64,000 nucleotides of DNA from Lentzea aerocolonigenes (GTDB taxonomy: Bacteria > Actinomycetota > Actinomycetes > Mycobacteriales > Pseudonocardiaceae): the NCBI RefSeq assembly GCF_000974445.1, contig NZ_BBOJ01000032.1:37656-101655 (forward strand), in the 5' to 3' direction. Below are positions 54,155-62,205 of the stretch, piece after piece. Position numbers and translations under genes: made by a program. The notes under the pieces are model-generated. The model saw only the letters and a list, made by a program, of their open reading frames with translations, searched no databases and was not told the origin of the DNA. How positions within the stretch are numbered: the stretch's first letter is position 1; each line of letters begins with the position of its first letter.

Positions 54155-55054
54155 TCAGTTCACCGGGGTGAAGAAGTCGAAGCCGCCGACGGTGTCGCCC
54201 ACGGTGTTCAACACGGGGTCGAGGATGCCGAGGTCCACGCTGACGTCGACCGGGTTGGCCGGCGCGGGCAGCGGGGTCGAGCTGGGCGGGTTGGCGTTGC
54301 TGTTGCCGTTGCCGTTGCCGTTGGTCTTGGTCGGCGGGGTGGTGGTCGACGAGCTCGGCGGCGGAGGCGGCGTCTCGCTCGACGGCGGCGTGCTCGGCTG
54401 GCTTGTCTGCGTGGACGTCGACGGCGTGCTCGCGGGCGGAGTCGTCTCGGACGTGGGCTGCTGCGTCGGCTGCTGGGTCTGCTGCGTCGGACGCTGCGGC
54501 TGCTGGGTCTGGACGTACGGGGCGACGCGCGTCTGGGTCTGCTCCGTCGTCGGGTCGGCCTGCGTCTCGGTGGAGTCGGCCTGCTGGGTCTTGTTCGACG
54601 GCAGCTTCACGACGCCCTCGGTGCCGGCGCTCGCGCCACGGGCCTGCGCACGCTCGTCGAACCGCACCTCGGCGAGCGGGCGCTCGTCCGGCGAGGACAG
54701 CCACGAGGAGGCGGCGAACGCCATCGACCCGCAGAGGACCACGCCACCGCTCGCCGCGACGGCGAGCTTGCCGACGGTGAACCCGCCGCGCTGCGTGTCG
54801 TCGGCCTTGCCCTCACGACGCAGCAGCTCGGTGATGTGCAGCTCCTTCATGGGCTGCTTGCGGAGCTTGCTGCCGGAGGCCTTGACCGGCTTGAACTTGA
54901 CCGTCGGCTCGAACGCCTCGGGGGTGATGTCGTCGGTGATCACCGGGATCTCCACGGTTTCCGCCTCGCGGCGGGCGATCAGCTCGGCGACGGACAGCTG
55001 GCCGGTCGACTCCGCCGAACCGTTCAGCCGCCGACGATGGTCCTCAATCGACAC
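54155..55054 (-). CDS. Single-pass membrane protein with SVAEL-type motifs and Thr/Pro/Gln-rich outer part
   Basis: 299 residues from GTG 55054, preceded by AAGGG; a frame to 55183 exists but has no good start. The cytoplasmic part has two similar helices, LSVAELIARREAE and LHITELLRREGK. A membrane helix (VAASGGVVLCGSMAFAASSW) follows, then a long low-complexity tail of Gln, Thr, Pro and Ser and a short folded end (DVSVDLGILDPVLNTVGDTV). No family is recognised. It lies just upstream of kinase 3 on the same strand and may be its substrate or partner. Confidence 0.65.
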   Translation of the reverse strand: MSIEDHRRRLNGSAESTGQLSVAELIARREAETVEIPVITDDITPEAFEPTVKFKPVKASGSKLRKQPMKELHITELLRREGKADDTQRGGFTVGKLAVAASGGVVLCGSMAFAASSWLSSPDERPLAEVRFDERAQARGASAGTEGVVKLPSNKTQQADSTETQADPTTEQTQTRVAPYVQTQQPQRPTQQTQQPTQQPTSETTPPASTPSTSTQTSQPSTPPSSETPPPPPSSSTTTPPTKTNGNGNGNSNANPPSSTPLPAPANPVDVSVDLGILDPVLNTVGDTVGGFDFFTPVN

Positions 55055-55220
55055 CGCTCGTTCACCCTTCCAAGTTCGCGTCTGCGCACTGGCGGGAACA
55101 TGGATACCGAATCGTGACCCGAGATGTAACCCCTTCGGGGGAATTTTCACGTCCGAAACTGGGTTTCCGCGACGAGCGGTCACCGTTCGACTGCGAACGG
55201 CGATCCCAGTTGGGTGCGAC

Positions 55221-56030
55221 CTAACTCCGTTGCGCCGAAAGGACCTCGGTGCCGATGATCCGCGGCTGGGTCGTGTCGGTGAGCCAGAAGAGCTGTTCGA
55301 TGCGCAGCCAGCTCCCGTCGAGCTCCTGCATCGACACCACCGCGAGCACCGATCCGTCCGGCCGGACCGACGTCTGGTCGACGTTCACCGTCTTGATCAT
55401 TCCCCAGGCCTTAACGAACTCCTTGGGGTTCTTGCCGACGAGGTCCGGTGACAGCAGCTTGGCCGCCGCGTTCGGCTTGGTCGTGAGCAGCTCGTAGAAC
55501 CGCTTCACCACGTCCACCTGCGGCTGAGGGCCGACCGAGACCTCAGGGGTGGTCGGTTCCGGCGTCTCCAGCAGCAGCGCGGACGGCTGCGGCATCGGGG
55601 TGTCGGCGGCGGTCTGCAGCGGCGGGCGCTCGTTCGGCAGCTGGGCGGACAGGACGTCCGGACGCAGTGCGCTCGCGCCGGACAGCGCGACGGGGCGTTC
55701 GGAGACGGGGATGCCGGTGTTCACCGGGCGCTTGCCGGCGAGGACCGCCGCACCGGTGACGGACGAGACCAGCACGATCGCACCGGTCAGCAGGCCGGCG
55801 GCCTTGGCGAGGCGGTTCTTCTTCGAGCGGCGGCGGCGACCGGGCACGGCCGGGATCACCGCGGTCGTCGCGGTCATGTTCTCGGTGGGACCGAGCAGCG
55901 ATGTGACGAGTGCGTCGGTCGCGGCTTCCTCGCTCGACGGGATGCGCATCGGCTGCTGCTTGATCAGCTCAGCCACGCTGATCGATCCGGCGCGGCTGTG
56001 CCGCCGTCCGGTCGTCGCGGGACGCTGCAC
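55221..56030 (-). CDS. Single-pass membrane protein with SVAEL motif and NTF2-like outer domain
   Basis: 269 residues from GTG 56030. The cytoplasmic segment has ISVAELIKQQPMRIP, like its neighbour at 54155. A basic patch (GRRRRSKKNRLAK) precedes the membrane helix (AAGLLTGAIVLVSSVTGAAV). The outer end, DVVKRFYELLTTKPNAAAKLLSPDL, continues for about 100 residues and resembles the outer domains of kinases 1 and 2. No catalytic site is seen. It may sense or present the same ligand as the kinases. Confidence 0.65.
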   Translation of the reverse strand: MQRPATTGRRHSRAGSISVAELIKQQPMRIPSSEEAATDALVTSLLGPTENMTATTAVIPAVPGRRRRSKKNRLAKAAGLLTGAIVLVSSVTGAAVLAGKRPVNTGIPVSERPVALSGASALRPDVLSAQLPNERPPLQTAADTPMPQPSALLLETPEPTTPEVSVGPQPQVDVVKRFYELLTTKPNAAAKLLSPDLVGKNPKEFVKAWGMIKTVNVDQTSVRPDGSVLAVVSMQELDGSWLRIEQLFWLTDTTQPRIIGTEVLSAQRS

Positions 56031-56202
56031 TGGACTCGTCCTCCGTACTCTCCGTGGTCACCAGAAGACGTACCGTGGCATCGCGCTCAGACGCCAGCAT
56101 CTGAACGGACTTCAGCCGTTCGTGGCGTCCAGCGGTGCTTGGGATTCGCTCGAAGGTGCTACTTCTTACGGTCGGTAACTCGGGCCGTGACCTTTAGCCA
56201 CT

Positions 56203-57054
56203 TCAGCCGCCGAGCTTCAACCGTTCACCGTTGATCAACGGCAGCTCGCCGACCGTGAAGCTGAGCTCGCGCTTCTCCGTGCTGACCGAGCCGTCCTTCT
56301 TCGTCACCTGCAGCAGGCTGACGGTGAGGCCCTTGCTCGGGTCGACCGCGATCTCCTTCACCTCGATCAGCGAGATGTCGGCCAGGCGCCCTTCGAGCAG
56401 CGCGCCGGCGTTCGAGCGCACGGTGTCCGTGGTCAGGGCGAGCGCGGTGTCCGCGTTCGTCGCCATCTCCTGGTAGAAGCTCGCGGTCCGCTGGGCGATC
56501 TTGCCGCCGTCGACGACCGGCGCCTGGCTGACGGGCACCGTGGTGATCACGGGCGGTGCGGTCCCGGGCGGTGCGGTGCCCGGTGCGGATCCCGCGGCGC
56601 TGCTGCCCGGCGCGCTGGCGCCGGTGCCGGGCACGGCCGCACCCCGGCCGGTGTTGGCGGCCGAGGGACGCGTGCCGGTGACCGACGGGCTCGGCGGGCT
56701 GGTGGGCAGCCCGGAGATGAACGGCACGTCCGACGGGTAGCCGGGCAGGCCGACGGTCTCGACCTCGCCGCCACCGCCGACCAGCTTGGCCGCGGCGACG
56801 CTCAGCCCGACCAGCACGAGCACGGACGAGATGACCGCGAACCACGCCGCGCGCTTCCAGGTGCGCGGAGGCGTGACCGAGGCGGGCACCAGACCGATGT
56901 TGAACTTCCGCAGGCCGTCGGTGTCCTGCAGCGGGTCGATCTGGCGGCGCCGGGGCAGCGGGATGCGGTCACCACCGACGACGGGCCGCGCCTGCGCCTC
57001 CTGCGGCGGGGCGGCACCGTCGCCGAGACGATGTTTGCCCGGTTGTTCGTCCAT
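56203..57054 (-). CDS. Single-pass membrane protein with Pro/Gly linker and beta-rich outer domain
   Basis: 283 residues from ATG 57054, 8 bases after AGAGGGG; a frame to 57114 is less likely. The N-terminal ~75 residues are cytoplasmic, then one membrane helix (AAWFAVISSVLVLVGLSVAAA). A linker of Ala/Pro/Gly/Ser follows, then ~110 residues (KIAQRTASFYQEMATNADTALALTTDTVRS) rich in predicted helices and strands. No known family. It is the first of the run of membrane proteins reading toward kinase 3. Confidence 0.65.
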   Translation of the reverse strand: MDEQPGKHRLGDGAAPPQEAQARPVVGGDRIPLPRRRQIDPLQDTDGLRKFNIGLVPASVTPPRTWKRAAWFAVISSVLVLVGLSVAAAKLVGGGGEVETVGLPGYPSDVPFISGLPTSPPSPSVTGTRPSAANTGRGAAVPGTGASAPGSSAAGSAPGTAPPGTAPPVITTVPVSQAPVVDGGKIAQRTASFYQEMATNADTALALTTDTVRSNAGALLEGRLADISLIEVKEIAVDPSKGLTVSLLQVTKKDGSVSTEKRELSFTVGELPLINGERLKLGG

Positions 57055-57157
57055 CCCGACACCCCTCTGCGACGCAATCAGGGTAGGGCCGTCCGGAGGT
57101 GCCGAAGCAACCAAAAGGGGGCGTTCAGGACGAGTGACACTCGATCGTGTGGAGTTT

Positions 57158-57484
57158 CTAGCGAGGCGGGAGTTGCGCTTGACCGCTGTTCAACTGCTTG
57201 TGCGTCTTCTGCACGCCGTTGATGGCAGCCAGGCCGCTGCCACCCGCGATCAGCGCGCCGATCACGTCGGCGCCGAGCGAGTCGCCGTTGGTGATCAGCA
57301 GACCGATCACCGCGCCTGCGGTCGTGAGGATGGCGGTCTTCCAGCGGCTGCGGACGAACTGCGAGACAGGTGCTCCGGCGAGGCCCTTCTTGTTCGCGGC
57401 CGAGCCGAGCAAGCCCAGGTATGCGTCGTGCGCCAAGGCGGCGAGCAGGCCGGCGATGGCGATCAGTGCGGCGATGAGGCCCAT
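57158..57484 (-). CDS. Small membrane protein of unknown function
   Basis: 108 residues from ATG 57484. Three hydrophobic helices can be seen: GLIAALIAIAGLLAALAH, AILTTAGAVIGLLITNG and DVIGALIAGGSGLAAI. The short ends are basic. The start leaves 64 bases to the divergent deacetylase gene. Nothing indicates its role. Confidence 0.65.
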   Translation of the reverse strand: MGLIAALIAIAGLLAALAHDAYLGLLGSAANKKGLAGAPVSQFVRSRWKTAILTTAGAVIGLLITNGDSLGADVIGALIAGGSGLAAINGVQKTHKQLNSGQAQLPPR

Positions 57485-57548
57485 GTCTCCAGTGTGCCCC
57501 CAGATTTTTTCGGTGGACCATCCGTGATCGCCCTGATATCCGGTTCGG

Positions 57549-58607
57549 GTGGACATGTTCTGGCACGACGACTGCCTCGAGCACGACGCCGGCGAGGGTT
57601 TGTGGGAGCTGCCGGGCTCCTGGCCGTGGCTGGACGTCGCCGAGCCGCACCCGGAGAACGCCGCGCGGCTGCGCACGTTCCGGCACGCGCTGATGCACGG
57701 CCCGGTGGCGTCACACCTCAAGTGGCACGAGGGACGGCATGCGTCCGTTGACGAGCTTCTGCGCGTGCACACGGCCGGGTACTTGGACTCGTTGCGCGTG
57801 TCGACGCGTGTGGCGCTGGAAGTGAACACGGTCGTGGGACCGGAGACGTGGCGTGCGGTGTGCGCGGCGGCGGGGACGTCGCTGGCGGCGCTCGAGTCGG
57901 GAGCACAGCTCGCGTACGCGCTCGTGCGACCACCGGGGCACCACGCGCAACCGGACATGGCGGACGGCTACTGCTTCGTGAACAACGCGGCGCTGGTGGC
58001 GGAGACCGCGCGGCGGCAGGGGCTGCGGGTAGCGGTGCTGGACTGGGACGTGCACCACGGCAACGGCACGCAGGAGGTGTTCTACGACCGGCCGGACGTG
58101 CTGACCATCTCCGTGCACATGCGGCATGGCTCGTGGGGCACGAACCATCCGCAGACGGGTGCGCCCTCCGAGGTGGGCGCCAACGGGCGGAACGTGAACA
58201 TCGAACTGTCTTTGGGGGCGGGTGACACGGCGTACATGCGCGCGCTCGACGAGATCGCGTTCCCGCTGCTGCGCGAGTACGAACCGGACCTGCTGGTGTG
58301 TGCGTCCGGGTTCGACGGATCGACGTTCGACCCCAACGGCCGCCACAACCTCACGGCCGCCGGCTACCGCGAGATCGGACGCCGGGTGGCGTCGTTCGGC
58401 ACGCGTGCGGTGCTCACGCAGGAGGGTGGCTACCTGCGCGGATACGCAGCGCTGTGCCTGCACGCGCTGGTCGAGGGCCTCCTGGACCTGCCGGAGCCGT
58501 TGCTCGAGGATCCGCTGGCCTACTTGCCGGACGACTCCCAGCTCGTGGACGCGGACTTCGCTCGCGTTCTTCAGGCCCTGAGGCCTTTTTGGCCCGGCGT
58601 GCTGTGA
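57549..58607 (+). CDS. Histone deacetylase-family (acetoin utilisation-like) amidohydrolase
   Basis: 352 residues of the zinc-dependent deacetylase fold. RPPGHHAQPDMADGYC holds the charge-relay His pair, VLDWDVHHGNGTQE has the zinc Asp and His, ASGFDG the second zinc Asp, and TQEGGYLRGY the catalytic Tyr region. Bacterial members remove acetyl or longer groups from polyamines, small amines or protein Lys. The GTG at 57549 gives the full domain. A hairpin overlaps the stop. Confidence 0.9.
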   Translation: MDMFWHDDCLEHDAGEGLWELPGSWPWLDVAEPHPENAARLRTFRHALMHGPVASHLKWHEGRHASVDELLRVHTAGYLDSLRVSTRVALEVNTVVGPETWRAVCAAAGTSLAALESGAQLAYALVRPPGHHAQPDMADGYCFVNNAALVAETARRQGLRVAVLDWDVHHGNGTQEVFYDRPDVLTISVHMRHGSWGTNHPQTGAPSEVGANGRNVNIELSLGAGDTAYMRALDEIAFPLLREYEPDLLVCASGFDGSTFDPNGRHNLTAAGYREIGRRVASFGTRAVLTQEGGYLRGYAALCLHALVEGLLDLPEPLLEDPLAYLPDDSQLVDADFARVLQALRPFWPGVL

Positions 58608-58616
58608 CGCCGGGCC
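58591..58616. terminator. Terminator of the deacetylase gene
   Basis: GGCCCGGCGT (58591-58600) pairs perfectly with ACGCCGGGCC (58607-58616) across 6 bases. It overlaps the stop codon and separates the gene from the convergent chorismate mutase gene. Confidence 0.7.
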
Positions 58617-58626
58617 GGCGCTTGTC

Positions 58627-58884
58627 CTACCTGCCGAGCGGGCCGCGGCCCATCTTCAGCAGGATCAGCGCGAGGTCCTTGCCCTCCGGGCCGAGCGGCT
58701 TGTAGCGGTTGAGGACGTCGATCTCGCGGTTGTGCACGATCTTCGTGCCGCCGGCCGCCATGCGGGCCGCACCGATGATCTTGGATACCTCGACGCGGCG
58801 TTGCACGAGGCGCAGTATCTCCGCGTCCAGGTGGTCGATCTCCTGGCGCAGCTCGTTGATGTCCGGCTCGGTGGTGGTGTCCAT
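58627..58884 (-). CDS. Chorismate mutase (AroQ, short intracellular type)
   Basis: 85 residues from ATG 58884, 8 bases after GAGAGG. The AroQ helix motifs are present: ELRQEIDHLDAEILRLVQRRVEVSKIIG, then HNREIDVLNRY and a GRGPLG end. It converts chorismate to prephenate for Phe and Tyr. The size and the end match the Rv0948c type, which gains activity in a complex with DAHP synthase AroG. As in mycobacteria, it lies near pcrA/uvrD1. A leader peptide and terminator upstream point to attenuation by Phe and Tyr. Confidence 0.92.
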   Translation of the reverse strand: MDTTTEPDINELRQEIDHLDAEILRLVQRRVEVSKIIGAARMAAGGTKIVHNREIDVLNRYKPLGPEGKDLALILLKMGRGPLGR

Positions 58885-58926
58885 GGTGGTGACCTCTCGA
58901 CTCTTCGAGTCCTGGCCCGGAAGCAA

Positions 58927-58960
58927 CGAAGCCCCGGTGTCCGAGGACTCCGGGGCTTCG
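58927..58960 (-). terminator. Attenuator terminator and antiterminator of the chorismate mutase gene
   Basis: On the minus strand CGAAGCCCCGG (58960-58950) pairs with CCGGGGCTTCG (58937-58927), followed by TTGCTT: an intrinsic-like terminator 43 bases before the gene. CCGGAGTCC (58953-58945), spanning its 5' arm and loop, can pair perfectly with GGACTCCGG (59002-58994) inside the leader reading frame. The two pairings exclude each other. Confidence 0.75.
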
Positions 58961-58976
58961 TGGTGGCTTTTCAGCG

Positions 58977-59039
58977 CTAGACGACCACGGGAGCCGGAGT
59001 CCGGGTCCCGTAGAAAAACTCGAAGAACGTCGCGCGCAT
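58977..59039 (-). CDS. Phe/Tyr-rich leader peptide of the chorismate mutase gene
   Basis: A 20-codon frame: MRATFFEFFYGTRTPAPVVV. Codons 5, 6, 8 and 9 are Phe and codon 10 is Tyr, the end products of the pathway begun by the gene downstream. Ribosome stalling there for lack of Phe- or Tyr-tRNA would leave codons 13-16 (59002-58994) free to pair with the terminator's 5' arm and so allow read-through. With ample amino acids, the ribosome runs on to the stop, covers this segment and the terminator forms. The design follows the classical pheA and trp leaders. No strong ribosome site is visible, so translation may be leaderless or weak. Confidence 0.78.
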   Translation of the reverse strand: MRATFFEFFYGTRTPAPVVV

Positions 59040-59130
59040 GGGCTCAGTGTGCCACAGGGAAGCCTCTTGTGTTGCAACCGTCGCCGAGTACTCTGCCGCC
59101 CGTCTCAGCGAGCGACCGTCGGGGGTCACC

Positions 59131-59622
59131 ATGAAACGCGTACTGGGAATTGCGACAGCACTGCTCATGTTGTCGGCTTCCGCTGTTCCCGCCACCGCGG
59201 CGGAGTCCGGTTGGGCGAGCGTCGAGATGACGCCGGTCGAAGGGTGGAAGGTCCTGCAGACCGGCTACTGGTACATGCGGGGTGGCTGGCCGGGCACGAT
59301 CGACATCGACATCACCAACAGGTCGAGTCACGACGTGAGCGACCTGTACGTCCGCCTCTCGTTCCCGCCGGACAAGCTCGAGGTCACCGGTTACGAGGGC
59401 GACTACTGGACGTGCTGGGACGTCGTCGGGCATCCCGGCTACGAGGGCCTTCACTGCACGACGGACGGCTTCCTCGCCGTGCCGGACGAGACGTTCCCGA
59501 CGCTCAAAGTCCACACCAAGGGACGTGAGCACCACACCGACACCCTCGACGTGTACGCGGAAACGACGGGTGAGTACAGCGCGCACACGGGCGTTCCGTA
59601 CCGCATCGATCTGAGCACCTGA
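59131..59622 (+). CDS. Secreted protein of unknown function
   Basis: 163 residues from ATG 59131 after GGGGG. A signal peptide (MKRVLGIATALLMLSASAVP, cut near ATAA-ES) leads to a beta-rich domain with many Trp and Tyr (QTGYWYMRGGWPGTIDIDI) and two Cys in YWTCWDVVG and LHCTTDG. The pattern DITNRSSHDVSDLYVRLSFP resembles Ig-like or DUF11-type outer modules. It lies divergent to the attenuator and reads toward pcrA, with 60 bases between. Confidence 0.7.
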   Translation: MKRVLGIATALLMLSASAVPATAAESGWASVEMTPVEGWKVLQTGYWYMRGGWPGTIDIDITNRSSHDVSDLYVRLSFPPDKLEVTGYEGDYWTCWDVVGHPGYEGLHCTTDGFLAVPDETFPTLKVHTKGREHHTDTLDVYAETTGEYSAHTGVPYRIDLST

Positions 59623-59682
59623 TCGAACACGTGGTCGGGCGGTACCGGATTCGTCGGTGCCGCCCGGTACCGTGGATGGACG

Positions 59683-61989
59683 ATGAGCGCCTTGTTCGAC
59701 TTGCCCTCAAGTCCTCCCGTTTCCCGCGCGGGTCATCTGCTCGACGATCTGAACCCCGCGCAGCGCCGTGCCGTCGAGCACGCCGGCTCACCCCTGCTCG
59801 TGGTGGCCGGCGCCGGCTCCGGCAAGACGCGTGTCCTCACCAGGCGGATCGCGTACCTGCTCGCGGAACGTGACGTGCACCCCGGCGAGATCATGGCCAT
59901 CACGTTCACGAACAAGGCCGCCGCGGAGATGAAGGAGCGCGTCGCCGACATGGTGGGCGCCCGCGCCCGTTCGATGTGGGTGTCGACGTTCCACTCGATG
60001 TGCGTCCGAGTCATGCGCCGCGAGGCGAAGACCCTGGGCATGTCGTCGAACTTCTCGATCTACGACAGCGACGACACGCGCCGGCTCATCACGCTCGTGG
60101 CCCGCGACCTCGACCTGGACCCGAAGAAGTACCCGGCCCGCACCCTGGCCGTGCACATCTCGAACCTCAAGAACGAGCTGATCGACCCCGAGACCGCCAC
60201 GGCCCAGGCCACGAACGACCTGGAACGCCGCGTGGCCGAGGTCTACACGGTCTACCAACGGCGTCTGGGCGAGTCGAACTCGCTCGACTTCGACGACCTC
60301 ATCATGAGGACCGTCGAGCTCCTCCAGACGTTCCCGGACGTGGCCGAGCACTACCGCCGCCGCTTCCGCCACGTCCTGGTGGACGAGTACCAGGACACGA
60401 ACCACGCGCAGTACACGCTGGTGCGCGAGTTGGTCGGCAAGGCGGGCGGCGAGATCCCACCGGCAGAGCTATGCGTGGTCGGTGACGCGGACCAGTCCAT
60501 CTACGCCTTCCGCGGCGCCACGATCCGCAACATCGTGGAGTTCGAGCGCGACTACCCGGACGCCACCACGATCCTGCTGGAGCAGAACTACCGCTCCACC
60601 CAGAACATCCTGACCGCGGCCAACGCGGTGATCTCCCGCAACCCCAACCGCCGCGACAAGACCCTGTGGTCCGACCTCGGCGAGGGCGAGAAGATCGTCG
60701 GCTACGTGGCCGACAACGAACACGACGAGGCCGCCTTCGTCGCCAACGAGATCGACCGCCTGGTCGACGGCGGCGAGGTCAACAACTCCGAGATCGCCGT
60801 CTTCTACCGCACCAACAACCAGTCGCGAGTCTTCGAGGAGATCTTCATCCGCCTCGGCCTCCCGTACCGGGTCGTCGGCGGCGTCCGCTTCTACGAGCGC
60901 CGAGAGGTCCGCGACGCCCTCGCGTACCTGAGGACGCTGGCCAACCCGGACGACACGGTCTCCCTGCGCCGAATCCTCAACGTCCCGAAACGCGGCATCG
61001 GCGAGCGAGCGGAAGCCTGCGTCTCGGCCTACGCGGAACGCGAACGCATCAGCTTCGCCGCGGCCCTGCGCGACCTCGACCGAGTCCCGATGCTGAACCC
61101 GCGCTCCCGCAACGCCATCGCGGGCTTCGTGGAGATGATGGACGAGCTCGGCGAGATGGTGGCACGCGAGGACGACGTTGCCGACATCCTCGAAGCGGTC
61201 CTGGAAAAGACCGGCTACCGCTCCGAGCTGGAAGCCAGCGAGGACCCCCAGGACCACACGAGGATCGAAAACCTCAACGAGCTGGTCACCGTCGCCCGCG
61301 AGTTCACCGAACTGGAACTCCCGGAAGGCGCGGAGCCGGTCCCGTCCCTCCCGGCCTTCCTGGAGCGCGTCTCCCTGGTGGCAGACGCCGACTCGATCCC
61401 AGACGCCGAATCCGACGGCGTGGTAACCCTGATGACCATCCACACGGCCAAGGGCCTCGAATACCCGGTCGTCTTCAGCACGGGCTGGGAAGACGGCGTC
61501 TTCCCCCACATGCGAGCCCTGGGCGATCCGGCCGAGCTGGCAGAAGAACGCCGCCTGGCCTACGTGGGCATCACGAGGGCCCAACGCCGCCTCTACCTCT
61601 CCAGGGCCCTGGTCCGCTCGGCCTGGGGCCAGCCCTCAGCGAACCCGGCCTCCCGCTTCCTGGGCGAAATCCCCCAAGACCTGCTCGACTGGCGCCGAGT
61701 AGAGCCCTCCCGCTCAGCCCCAGCAGCCGCCACGACGTGGGGCCGCTCAGCCTCAGGCGGCATAGCCTCCCGAGGCCTGACCCGCCCAGCCCCGTCCAAA
61801 ACGGGCTGGAAGGACGCCCCGGCCATGAAGCTGGAAGTGGGCGACCGAGTAACCCACGACAAGTACGGCCTGGGCCGAGTGGTGGCAGTGGACGGCGCGG
61901 GCCTGAGGGCGACAGCCACGATCGACTTCGGCGGCTCAGGCACAGTCCGCCTGATGCTGATCGGCAGCGTCCCCATGACCAAGCTCTAA
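59683..61989 (+). CDS. pcrA: ATP-dependent DNA helicase PcrA/UvrD1
   Basis: 768 residues, a superfamily 1A 3'-5' helicase for repair and replication restart. Motifs: Q motif LNPAQRRAVE, Walker A GAGSGKT, TFTNKAAAEMKER, Walker B LVDEYQDTN, GDADQSIYAFRGA, EQNYRST and VTLMTIHTAKGLEYPVV. The C-terminus VGDRVTHDKYGLGRV is the Tudor-like domain that contacts RNA polymerase or ligase partners. UvrD1 of mycobacteria (Rv0949) has the same length and neighbours. Confidence 0.96.
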   Translation: MSALFDLPSSPPVSRAGHLLDDLNPAQRRAVEHAGSPLLVVAGAGSGKTRVLTRRIAYLLAERDVHPGEIMAITFTNKAAAEMKERVADMVGARARSMWVSTFHSMCVRVMRREAKTLGMSSNFSIYDSDDTRRLITLVARDLDLDPKKYPARTLAVHISNLKNELIDPETATAQATNDLERRVAEVYTVYQRRLGESNSLDFDDLIMRTVELLQTFPDVAEHYRRRFRHVLVDEYQDTNHAQYTLVRELVGKAGGEIPPAELCVVGDADQSIYAFRGATIRNIVEFERDYPDATTILLEQNYRSTQNILTAANAVISRNPNRRDKTLWSDLGEGEKIVGYVADNEHDEAAFVANEIDRLVDGGEVNNSEIAVFYRTNNQSRVFEEIFIRLGLPYRVVGGVRFYERREVRDALAYLRTLANPDDTVSLRRILNVPKRGIGERAEACVSAYAERERISFAAALRDLDRVPMLNPRSRNAIAGFVEMMDELGEMVAREDDVADILEAVLEKTGYRSELEASEDPQDHTRIENLNELVTVAREFTELELPEGAEPVPSLPAFLERVSLVADADSIPDAESDGVVTLMTIHTAKGLEYPVVFSTGWEDGVFPHMRALGDPAELAEERRLAYVGITRAQRRLYLSRALVRSAWGQPSANPASRFLGEIPQDLLDWRRVEPSRSAPAAATTWGRSASGGIASRGLTRPAPSKTGWKDAPAMKLEVGDRVTHDKYGLGRVVAVDGAGLRATATIDFGGSGTVRLMLIGSVPMTKL

Positions 61990-62127
61990 CCCACACGCCA
62001 CACACCCCAGCGCGAAGCCGAAGGCGAGCCACCACTCGCCGAGGACGAAGGCCAGCCACCCCAAGGCGAGGCCGAAGGCGAGCCGAAGCGATGGCGGAGC
62101 CGAGCAGTTCTTGGCAAACAACGTTGG
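61990..62127. repeat. Short repeats after pcrA
   Basis: About 140 bases with no gene. GCCGAAGGCGAGCC occurs twice (62018-62031 and 62070-62083), with looser related bases between them. Possibly decayed repeat DNA. Confidence 0.4.
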
Positions 62128-62205
62128 TGGGGTGGTCCCGTCACGAGTCGTGCCACAGCTCAGGCCGCGCCCGAGAGGTCAGGTCAAGCCGACACGCTTT
62201 TCGTC

